Positions 51,401-63,400 of a stretch of 64,000 bases of DNA are shown piece after piece. Each line of letters begins with the position of its first letter. The first letter of the stretch is position 1. A model generated the notes under the pieces. That model worked only from the letters and a program-made list of their open reading frames with translations, was not told where the DNA came from and searched no databases. This DNA comes from Trogon surrucura (taxonomy: Eukaryota > Chordata > Aves > Trogoniformes > Trogonidae). The DNA lies in assembly GCA_020746105.1 (NCBI GenBank), contig CM036642.1, positions 2,821,501 to 2,885,500 on the forward strand, given 5' to 3'. The translations under genes and the position numbers were made by a program.

Positions 51401-54400
51401 AGCCAGTGACAGAAGGAACTATTGCTACCCAAGGCTTTTCTTTTTCCCTGCATAGCCTGTATTGTGATGGGAAAAATAGCCAAGCTCCCTCGGGACCATG
51501 TGAACCTGGCTACTTCTGTACAGGTGGTGCAAAAAGCGCGCTTCAGCAAGTGGTGATGGAGGGGCATTATTCCTTGACAGGAGCTTTCAAGCCAGAGCCG
51601 TGTCCTCTTGGCAGCTTCCAGCCTGTAAGTGTGTTAGTGTACACTGAGTAAGATACTTGTGGGGTTAGCAGAGTCCTTGGAAACTGTAAACTGTGTGAAT
51701 AGAAATTTGAACTGTTTGTAAGTGGTTGGCTTAAAAAAAGGGGGACTTGGGTTTTCTCCTAAGTTGGGTAGTCCCCACCTCCTTTGCTTTTACCCTGCAA
51801 CAGAAGAACTCTGCAGAATTAAAAAGGTTTGGATTAGGACATTGGATTCATCAGTCCAGCACTGTTGTCTGTAGCTTGTTCGGCAGTTTTTCTAAAGTGT
51901 TTGTGTGTAGTGCAAGTTGAGAATTGGGCTGAGGTGGCTTTAGCCTACCATAGCTGAATTAACATGTACATGTGCCTAGCTGCTACATGAGATCTAGGCT
52001 GTACCTGCCACTGCTTTAGTGGTGCAAGGTGCTATTCAAATACTATCAATCTGTTGCATTCTTAGTTCACTTGCTTCAGGGTGTTTATTTTGTAGTAGGG
52101 AGTCTCCATGAGATGACCAAACGTGCAGAGTTTGTTCATTCATGTGCTAAGCAATAATACCCCACATCTGCTGAATTCTTTCTGTGTTCCCTGTTTAGGA
52201 CCGTGGTCAGTCGCTTTGTAGGAACTGTCCAGAGGGTATGTTCTGTAATGAGACAGGTCTGACTGCACCCCAAGATTGTCCCAAAGGCCATTTTTGCTTG
52301 GCTGGAAGCTCTCTATCTCTCCCATGTCCGGTGGTAAGAATCAAATATGATCTTGTTTTTCCAGTAGTGATTTTTCAGCAGGCTTCCAGTCACTTGGCAG
52401 AGCACTTTCACTGGTTCTGTCTCTTTATTCAGGGAACTTACTCAGATGTAGTCAGGGCAGGTTCGTGCAAACCCTGCCCAGCAGGCATGTATTGCAGCAT
52501 GGCTGGGCTGGAGGAGCCTGAAGGACACTGCCAGCCAGGATATTACTGCTTTCAGGGTTCCAGCACCTCCTCACCTGTGAGTACTGAATGTCTTGCATTG
52601 CTTCAAAACTTCTGACACTAGAAAAGCTTTCAAAACCCATATTCATTGTTTTCCGTGCTTCAGGTGGCGCTTTCATTTGGAGATCTTTGCCCACAAGGAC
52701 ATTACTGCCCTGCTGGCACGACTCGCCCGAAAGAGATGCCGTGCCCCCCTGGCACCTGGAACGGACAGAGCGGAGCCCCGGATGCAAATTGGTGTTTGCC
52801 TTGCACGCCTGGGTTTTTCTGCAATATGTCTGGCCAGGATGCTCCTGTAGGACTTTGTGCACAAGGTGAGACAAAGTCAGAACTTTAGCTACTTAAAAAT
52901 TCAGTTGCATTTGGGTGGGAGACAGGACTCAAATAAATGCGTTCTGCTTTAAGGCTATTACTGCATGGGAAGGGCGAAGACTGCAAAGCCAGAGGATGGT
53001 GTCACTGGAGATCTCTGTCCTCGAGGACATTTCTGCCCTGCGGGCTCAGCAGCACCTTCTCCCTGCCCCAGTGGAGAATACAGTAATGCCACAGGTCAGG
53101 AACTGTGTCTTTGCAACTTGCGTCTCACCCCTGGAGCAACTCATGTATTAAGGTTGTAGCAGTGACACTGGGCGCACAGAAAGCTGGTAAGCGTGTGTCC
53201 TTGCTGTTCTGCCTGCCACCTAATGGTGAGATGTGGAGGTTACTGGCACTCTGCGGCTGGCAAAGTGGACCGAGAAGCTTGCTGAATCAAATGCTTGTGG
53301 GAGAAGGCACATGTTTGAAAGCCAGTTATTTCAGGAGGGCTTACAGCACAACTCTAACTCACTTTCCATTTCTTTAAGTGCACGGCCAGGCAGAGACGAG
53401 TTGTACACGTGATATTTTTCTTCCACTTAGTTATGTGGTTACTTCAAATTGCTCTATCTACTTCACAGGTCAAGACAAGTGCTTTCCTTGTCCTGCTGGG
53501 TTTCACTGTTCAAAAGGACTAAGACGTCGTTGTCCTCCTGGCTTCTATTGCCCTCAGAAGACTGGGATCAATTTTTATCCTTGTCCACCTGGGACTTACA
53601 ATCCCTCCTATGGACTCAGCTGGGCAGAGAGGTGTCAGCAGTGCCCTGCAGGTGAGGAAATGACCGAGTACTCTATCTGTGTAGGACAGTGTCAAAAGAT
53701 CTCCCTTGTATCTCTTTTCCATATCCATGGATGTGCGGTTCAACTCTAGGGAATGCAAACAGGAAAACACACAGTCAGAAGAGATTCTTAGTCCCACTGG
53801 TGGTGTCCCACAAGGAGCCACAGTTTTTTCTGAGGCTCTATAGAAGATTTCCCAAAGGAGTGTGATCTGTGTTGGAATGTGATTTTGCCTCAGCTGTGCT
53901 CTTGGCTCTTTGAGTCTTCACTTTTGCCTTCCCATCAGTGCATGCAGCACAGCTGCTCTCCTGTTTCTTTTCTCCCAGTTTCCTGATGCTCTTTTCTCTC
54001 TGTGGTCTTCCAGGAATGTTCTGTGGAGAATGGGGATTATCTTCTCCGAGTGGTCCCTGCTGGCCAGGATTCTTCTGCACAACAGGTATCAAACTTAGTG
54101 TGTGCAGGGCAAAAAATGAAAAAGTAGGAAGCTGTGGCCCTCTGGGAATTGGTTTTTGAATGTTCTCAGTGCAGTCTTGCCCTGACTCTTATTGCAGAGA
54201 GTGCAGAGTAGTTCTGAGGAGTACAATAAGATGATTTTTGGTCATATAAGTAAAATAATCTTTATGCATACTGGCCCCTTCAACAGTCAGTTGGATTTTG
54301 GTTTAGCATGGAAAATGAGTATTTGTGATCACTCACTTTAAATTCTGATTGCAGTGGTGGAAACTCATGTGAGCTGTTCTCTTCTAGGTATGTTTTCCTG

Positions 54401-57400
54401 GTTATACATTGGAGATACTTAGAGAGATACGTGCCAGAGGAGGATTTTGTGAGCCAGGGGGCTTAGAGATAACTGTATGATGTGTGGTCTCCTTCCTCCC
54501 TAACGTCCTAGCTGTTAGAGCAGTAGGTCTGTGGTGAAATAAAGTAAAAGAAAAGGCAAACTATCCAAGTGGTACTATTCCCCTGGAGTACTTGCTGTTG
54601 ATTAATTCATTCTACTACAGATTTTGTTTTGTCATAAAGAACAATTAGCTGTTTTCTTCTTTCAGCTATGGAAATATTTCTTTAGGCACGGGGACAGACT
54701 TTGCCTATGAATAGCAACGCATATCACTTAGGATTGCCTTGTTCTGCCTTCCTCATGTAGGAGCAAGTGTCCCAAACCCTAATGGGGCCACCAACTCAAG
54801 CACTGGTGGCCCATGCCCACCTGGACACTTCTGCCCAGCTGGCACAAGTATCCCACAGCAGTGCCCTGTGGGCACTTACTCTGACAGGTAAGCTGCTCAG
54901 TTCTGCTGATGCCAGTTTTCATTTTCTTCTTTGGTTTCTCCTGTAGTCCTTTAAGCAACAAGGTGCAGCTCGTTAAGGCTTATTAGGCACATCTTAATAT
55001 TGTTCATCGAAGCTTTTTGGTGGTTTTCACTTGACTAGAAGTGCAGCCATCAGTGGTCTATCTGCTACTGAACTTGCACGCCTGCCAACAGAAAGCTTGC
55101 TTCTGTCCCTCACCAGGCTCTACAACTGGCAGAACTCCAGCTGCACAGTGTGTCCATCTGGCTATTACTGCAGCTCTGCTGGCCTCACGGTGCCCTCGGG
55201 ACCCTGCTCAGCTGGGTTCTACTGCCTCTCTGGAGCTTCCTCGCCATCACCAGCTGGTGAGCTGCACTGGGTGAATGTCTTTGTCTGCCTGTGTGCATTA
55301 ATCAGGGGTTTGGGCAACAGATAGCTGTAAAAATGGCACCTTCTTCTCTAGAATTTCTCCAGAATTCCTGGTATATGTGAAGCAGAATGTTTAGAAAGCC
55401 AGTCTGTTAAATATGGGTTGTTGTGGCTTTGCCTATGAAGCAGCAACGGGAGAGACAGGGTGTCACAGCATCGAATAATTCTAAAGCTGGGATACAGTAG
55501 CCATTCTGGTAACGGTGTTGTGCATCTTGATCTGTCCCCTGGGTTCACAGAGAAGACAAGATCCTCCCCTTTTTGTTGGCACTGTCCTTCTCTCAGCAGC
55601 TCCCTCTTGGCCATGTCTCTTCTTTCTGTGCCATAGGTATGTGGGAGAAAGGAGGCCCTTGTCCTGTGAGCCACTTCTGCCCTCAAGGAACTGGCTTTCC
55701 CTTACCCTGCCTTGCAGGGACTTACAACAACCTTACTGGACAAGCCGCCTGCTTTCCTTGTGCTGCAGGCTACTACTGCCCAGAAAGTACCACCAGCTAC
55801 AGTCTGAATCCTTGCCCAGCTGGCTTTTACTGCCCCAAAGGTGAGATGGGCCCAGGGAAAATCATACCTGTGAAAAAAAAACATTGAAGTGTCAGTCTGG
55901 TTCTTCACAAAAAAAAAAAAAGTGTTTTAAACCACAGCTATGCATGTGGCTTAACGCCCTGACAGGCAAACTAAGCAGTACCCAGAGACTGTCTTGGCTG
56001 TCAAGGGCAAGCTGTGCACTGTGGAGATCAGCAGTGAGAGAAACTGGCAAAGATGACATGAAGTGATACAGCAGGGTTAGTAGCCAAGATAACACTTATC
56101 CATGGAAGATTCTCTGTGTTTTTATTCCAAAGGTACCAGGTTTGCTACTCAGTTCCCCTGTCCCCGAGGCTACTATAACCCCGACTCCATGACACAGAGC
56201 TTGGATAGCTGCTTGCCCTGTCCACCTGGGCACTACTGTGGGAAGGAGAACTTGACGGCTGCCTCGGGCAAGTGTGATGCAGGTGAGTCTGGATGTGTTT
56301 GGCTGTTGTATCGCACAGCACTTTGGCAGGATGTTTGGGAGGCTGGTGCTTATATCTTGCAGCTTTTAGCACAGCCTTTCCACTTGCCTAACTGTAGGCA
56401 TCTAGTACGATTGAAGACACCCTGAACATCTGCTTGACTTCCATTTGTTGGTTCAGACAAGCATAGGCTTCATGTGGGATATATCTACTGGCTGTGGGCA
56501 GTTGTCTCTGCATCTACCATTCTGAACCTGTTTAGGCAGCTGCTTGGAGCCTTGTGACCATAAAGCAGAAGTGCTGAGCTAAAGGTTGCAAGATCTCTTA
56601 CCTTTGTGATATTGTATAGAAGCATCACTGCATGTACAATTGCATGGAAAATTATGCCGTGGCGGTGTTAAACTTTGGGACTGGCTAATAGCACCAAGTT
56701 CTCTGTGCTTATGGTTGTGTTGTGCAGGCATTACGTGCAGAGCCATCCCAGGTGGCTTATGATGTCTGGGGTTCTGCGATTGCTAGATGTGCTCAGGCAC
56801 ATCTTCTCTTATCAGGCTGGTTTTGCATCTCAGCTGCTTGGACCTCACAGCCTTTTGATCTGGATAACTACACCAATGCCAACTGCCTCTGTCCAGCCAC
56901 TGCCACTGGAGGGAAGTGTATCGCTGGTTTCTACTGCCCCGAAGGAAGCCCAGAGCCTCTTCCTTGCCCCCCAGGGTTTTACTGCAATGCCTCAGGTTAG
57001 TGTCTTCAGACAACAGGAGTGATCTGTTTTGAGGGCAGTTAAAATAAAGGCAATGTGTAGACAAGGTTATGTTTGCTATTTGAGAACTCCTTAGAGGGCT
57101 TGAAAGCCAAGTTCTGCATCTGGGTGATAAATGTGATTTTGCCCAGAATTGACTGTGTGACCTTGAGTGAGGCGCTCAGCCTCTGTGGTCGTGTTTCCAT
57201 CTTCAGAGGACCTGTATGAACACATGAAATTACAGGATAATAGACATGGGAAATTGGAGTCTCCTATCAGACTCTCCTGTAGTGGCTGCATCTGCAGACC
57301 CTGCAGATGCTGGGATACTGGCTGCTGTTTCATTTTCTCCTTTTCTGTCCTTTCAGTATTCTTTGTGTGTTAAATCAGAACTGTTTTTATCCTGATACTT

Positions 57401-60400
57401 TGTGAAGCTGTAATGGTACTTGCAAGATGCCTTTGGTGTCTTCCTGGACTTAGCTCAGTTGTTACCTTGCAGTGTTTGCCCAGAGGAAGGCTGAGAGTGG
57501 GTTTTTCCCCTGCTTTTCTCCCTTCCTCTTAGTGCTTTGAGTACTATTATCCTCTCTGTCTTCCAGGTCTGTCTGTCCCCAGTGGGGAGTGTAGTGCTGG
57601 GTTTTACTGTAAAGGTGGAGCAGTTCTCCCTAAACCAACAGATGGTGTGACTGGGAATATCTGCCCTGTAGGGACTTATTGCAGTAAGTATCCAGCATCA
57701 ATCGCAACTGAAGCTTTTGTGTCACGTGTTATCTGAAGTACTGAAAATTTCTAGTCATGTTCTCTGAAACGCTGATGGGTGACTTTGAGAGCATGGTGGC
57801 CAACTTGCTGGGGTATGACCAGAGTGCTTGAAATCCCAGATGCTTCTGTTGGTTCTTCCCTGGCTTATTCTTTGAAAGCCATAAGTGATGTATTCGTCTC
57901 AGTGTCTAAATTCATCCATCTTTACAGTGTAATTGGCTTCACTTCTGTTTTCCTTGGTAAAATCAAGGTAGTAATGTCTGTCTACTCCCCTGCAGCACTG
58001 TTTGATCTGTGAGTGATAGTGTTACTGTTTCCATGCTGTTGCATTCAGGGGTTGGATGAATGCACTGCAATCTCATTCACTCTTTAATTGTTCATTTCTC
58101 CTTGTCTTACTTCTCTTCTGACAGCCGCAGCATCAGCAGTACCCAAGCTCTGCCCAGCTGGCACCTTTTCTAGCCTCCTAGGGAGGAGAATACTTTCTGA
58201 GTGCCAGCCTTGCCCCTCTGGCTTCTATTGTGAGGTACCTGGCCTCAGTGCCCCAACTGGAGAGTGCTGGGAAGGTAAGTTGAGACACTACAAGTTTGCA
58301 TAGTTTCTGTGGACAGACTCAAAGGGCATGTTGGTGTGTATTGGACAAGATGAAAACAGATGTCTTTCTGAGGGTCACTGTTTCGGATTGGAAGAGCCAT
58401 TCTCCTGCTGGGAGATGTGATGGGGAGACTGTACAGGCATCCAGAAAGTAAGAGTCAGATCAGATGCCTGCTTATTATTGACTCTTGAGCCATAGGAAAT
58501 GGATGAAAGTGTGGAGACTCACTGGCTGACTTTTGTGGCTTCCTTCTCTTGACTACGGAAGAACCGTTTCTGGCTCTGTGTGAAAAGGCCATTAAAGGTT
58601 AAAGCACTTTGGATGTAAAAGCAGAAATCTTAACTTCTGTGTATTCTGAACAATTAAAAGATTGGCAAGGGAAAACTCTGTTCAATGGGAAAACTGCATT
58701 TGAAGGGATTCGGGCACTGAAAGGCAACAGATGAGTGCTGTGTCTCTGAGTGTTTTCCTGTGCCACCTGTGAGGTTTGCCCCATGTTCTGAGACCACTGT
58801 GTGGTAAATTTCGTGCTGAAGAGTGCGGCAAGTGGAAAGCCATGATGTGCATTTGTCGTAGCAGGAGTGTGATTCAGATCAATAGTAATTTAATGTTGGC
58901 AAGAGATTTATTTTTTGAGTGGCCAGTGATGTGCTTTGTGTGTCTGAGAGAACCTATTAGGAGCATCCCAATGAGCAGCACCTCAATAACTAGTATCTCT
59001 TGGTGACTAATTTAGCCTTCTTTGCTCTGTTTTCTCCACAGGCTATTACTGTGACAGCCAGCAAGAGCCCGTTATTGATTTTAGGCTTTACCCATGCCCA
59101 CAAGGATTTTACTGCCCACCAGGGACAAACAGGAGCACTCAGTACAGCTGCCCTGCAGGAACCTTTGGGCCAAGGCAAAAACTGAAAACTATCAAGGAAT
59201 GCCAAATATGCCCACCAGGAAAATACTGTGAATTCTCTGGACTTGCTGCCCCAACAGGTAGATTGCTGTTCTGAGTGTGTCCACTAGTGCTAGAGAGTCA
59301 TGTGAATAGCTGATGGCTAGTGCCAGGGATTGGAGTTGGGTCTCTACAGCTCTGATCTCAGTTGAAGTTGTCCTGTTTCACTTGTCAAGAACTTTGTGAG
59401 AAAGAAAAATGTTCTTTTTTCTAAGCAAAAAGAGAGAAACTGGGGATTTTTCCAGTGTCAAACCTGCCTGGCATTCTTCCTAGAATAAGTTTATTTTTTC
59501 AGCCTAGTCCCTGAAGAGCTAATCCTTTCATGTAATTGATGCACATGTAACCTTAGCAGGGAAGACGAGAACAATATACCCAGCAATGACATTATTTTTT
59601 TTAGTATTGTTTTTTGACATCAGTGCTGATGATCTTTCCTTACTTGTTGTCCTGTTTAAGTAAAGGCCCTAATTTGGCAAAGAACTTCAACAAAATTCTC
59701 TCATGCTTCACTTAAGGATATGCTGAATATGTACCTAAAGAGAAATGTGTGCATAAGTATTTGCCCAAATATGGAGGCAGTGCTCAGTCAGAGCTAAGTC
59801 AAGTGCTTTCCTGTCTAGAGCTATCAACCTGGCATCTGCTACCAGTTCTGCACTCCTCACAGCTACAAGCACCTCCTCTGCTTGATGACCATTACTCTGA
59901 TTTGTAGACTTGTGGTGACTTTGCACAATGGCATGGCAAATAACTGTGTTCCAGTCTGTATTCTAAGACTTAGATTTGTGCCTACTGTTTTAGTACATTT
60001 ATGTATTTTGTGTATGTTCTGTTTTCTAGGAGACTGTGCTGAGGGATTTTGGTGCAAAAGTGGTGCCCGAGTAAGACACCCCCAAGATGGAGAGTCAGGA
60101 CTTCCTTGTCCTCCTGGTCATTATTGCCCTGAAGGTAGGGTGCTCTGTTAAAGCATAACTTTTCTTTATTCATAGAAAGCATGAGGTGGCATTTCCTAAC
60201 TCTGGTGTGATGGGTTTTGCCAGGTGCACCTCTTCCACTGCAGTGCCCTCCTGGCACGTGGTCTGGCAGTGAAGGCAGTAGGAGTTTGCAGGAATGCCAG
60301 CCTTGCCCTGGAGGGTATTACTGCAACAGCTCTGGCCAGATGGCCCCCTCTGGAGAGTGCAGCCCTGGGTAAGTACAAGATTGAACACAGTTAAATACTC

Positions 60401-63400
60401 TGTCAGGAGAGATGTTTTACAGGATGTCATCTTTATCCTTTTGAAACAAAGATAGTGTGTTGCTGTCTTCATGGCTGTAGGTACTACTGTGTCGCTAGGG
60501 CCCAGACCCCAACACCCACTGATGGTCTCTCAGGAGCTCCGTGTCCAGCTGGTCACTTCTGCCCTCTTGGATCCAGGAGTCCATGGCCCTGCCCCTCTGG
60601 CTCCTACATGCTGGACACCCATGGAGAGAAGTGCCATGCCTGCCCAGAGGGTGAATACTGTGTCTCTGAGAAGCCACAGCCATGTCCCCAGGGTGAGTTA
60701 AGGTCTCACTTAAATGTCTGGTTTGCTTTTGATTTTTCCAGACTGCTGAGTCTGATCTGTTCTTTCTTTTCCAGGATATTTCTGTCCCAAGGGCACAACT
60801 CTTCCAATTGCTTGTCCAGCAGGGTCTTATAACCCTTCACAAAGGCAAGCCAGCTGCCTCCCCTGTCCTGAAGGGTAAGAGTGAGACAGGGAGCTTTGCA
60901 TGGTGTGTGTGAGTAGGGGACTATTGGAAATAATTGTTTGTCCCAGCCATTGTGAAGCTGTGTGTGGTGATAAAACAAGTTACTTTACTACCGAAAAGCA
61001 CTTTTCTCTGTGAGGAAGCAGAGCAACTACTGAGCTCTGTTTAGCAATGCTGTGTAGATGACTATGGGACCAGGCAAAAGCTTAAACCCAGGTGCATCGA
61101 CACTTGAAGGGAATTTAGATTAGAAGCTGTCGAGAGCAAGGAAACCATTGGCACCATCAACTTTTTCTGTGTCTAAAGCAATAGGTGGTTCCTGTGGGAA
61201 TAGGCTGGTATATGCCTGTTGAAGGGGGAGCGGATCTTGTCTATCACCTCATACTGAGTCTGCCTTTTCTGTGGGGGATTCGTCTCCAATTACTGTCTGG
61301 ATTTGACCTTGATTAACTTTTACAAGTTGATGAATCACAGCCTGGATGTGTTATGACTCAAGTTAAGAAAATTACGTCTCTGTGGCTTTTGCAATTATGC
61401 TATCAATTTGGCATATGAGGAAACAACTAAGAATGTACTAATATGCCCAAGGAGGTTTCTTTTGTGGTCAATACAGCACAGCGCAGCAGCCACATTAGAC
61501 TATATGGTCCCACCATTAAGTTATTCAGGTACTCTGGAGAGAATGTTGCTAGAAAATTTTCTTTTTTTTTAATATCTCTTTGGACCAGGTTTTTCTGCCC
61601 TAAAAATTCTTCATCCTTTTTGGAGAATGAATGTTCAGCTGGTCACTACTGCCCTATTGGTACAGCTTCTGCTACTCAGTTCCCGTGTCCTAAGGGGACT
61701 TACAACCCACAGACTGGAAGCAGCCTGATGTCTCACTGCACCCCCTGTGACCCAGGTAAATGGGAAATAAGCATGTCTCGGGATGCTGGCAAGAGATCAC
61801 ATGGAAGTGTCTGCTTAATACTCTTGAGCTTCAGTGGGTGAATTGTGTAAGCACGTAGCTTGCTCTCTGAAGTGTCTTTCTGTTTGTTTTTTTCTGTCAG
61901 TACTAATGGCATTGCATTGCTTTCTCAGGGCACTACTGTGCGCTTGCAGGACAGTCACATGTTACAGGACCCTGTTTGGCTGGGTTTTACTGCAGCAGAG
62001 GTGTTTCTAGTCCAACACCTACAGATGGTCTTCTGGGGAACACGTGCCCAAAGGGAGCTTACTGTCCTGTGGGCTCTGCCTTCCCACAGCTGTGTCCTCC
62101 TGGTTATTATAGCAACTCAACTGGGAATACTGGAGTTGAGGACTGTCTCCTGTGCGATGCAGGTACAATATTGAAAGAAAGCATTAATGAGATTCTAGCC
62201 AGACGTCAGTGTTTCTAGGGCTCCTGAGAAGCTATGCAGTCCTGGTACTGGAAGACAGCTCTAAGGTCTCCCTGGAGGCTTCTCTTTTCCAGGCCGAACA
62301 AGCCTGACTCTCTTAGCCTGTCCTTGTAGGAGAGAGAGGTGTTCTAGCCCTCTGACCGTCTTAATAGCCCTCCTCTGGACTTGCTCCAGCAGCTCAGTGA
62401 TTATTCCCTCATTGCACATTTGCTGTGATCTGTCTTGTGTGACCAATATCATTACAGTCCTTTTGGGGTCCTCCTGAATTTCAGGGTATTTCTGCAATGG
62501 AACTGGACTTGTGTCTCCGACTGGATTATGTGAGGCTGGATTCTACTGTAGTGGAGGAACCATTTCTACTAAACCTCTCAGGGTAAATTATACTTGTGGT
62601 GTAAGTAATATAAAATGTCGTTTCTGCAGAACTGAAGGCCATAAGGTGACCTTAGTTCTTTCATGTCAGATTAAACTCTCCCTTACTACATTATCTTCTG
62701 TATTGGGTACATCTGGGTAATTGATAGCAAAAGGGGCTGGAGATGGCAAAATACTCCTGGCTTTCAGCTCTTATATCTAAAAGCTGACCAAAAATAGTTC
62801 TATCTTTGCATATTGATGCCGCAAAGCAGAGCGGAATGCCATATCAGATTAAAATTACAGATGTTAGAAGTGCAGGAGTTTGATTAGAATACTGCATCTG
62901 TCAGCCCTTCTGCTAGGCAAAATACAATAAGAGTTTTTAAAAATAACTCAAGACGTTGGTTTTATGCCACAGCCCTCTGCAGACAACAAATGAAGAAAGA
63001 GGGGTGCCATCGTCCCAATGGGCCAGCCCAGCAACATTTGTTATTGGGCAGACTTCTTGTCCCTTCTTCTGGGAAAAGATAAGTGTGCCACCTTGAAGAC
63101 CAAGGGCATGAGCACAGGATTTCATGCTACATGTTTATTCTTTTCACCATTAGACTCAGACATCCATCCTTTTTGCCAGACCACTCTCTTGAGTTTGTAG
63201 ACTCTAACTATGACATTTTTCTTCCAAGACAACAGTCAATGGAGGACCTTGTCCACCTGGGCATTACTGTGTGGTGGGGAGCAGCCGAGCCCAGCCATGC
63301 CCTGCAGGGAGTTACAGCCCGTCTTGGAGTATGGCACAGTGTCTGGAGTGCCCGGAAGGCTTTTACTGCACAACTGCTTCCACAAACTACACAGATTGCC

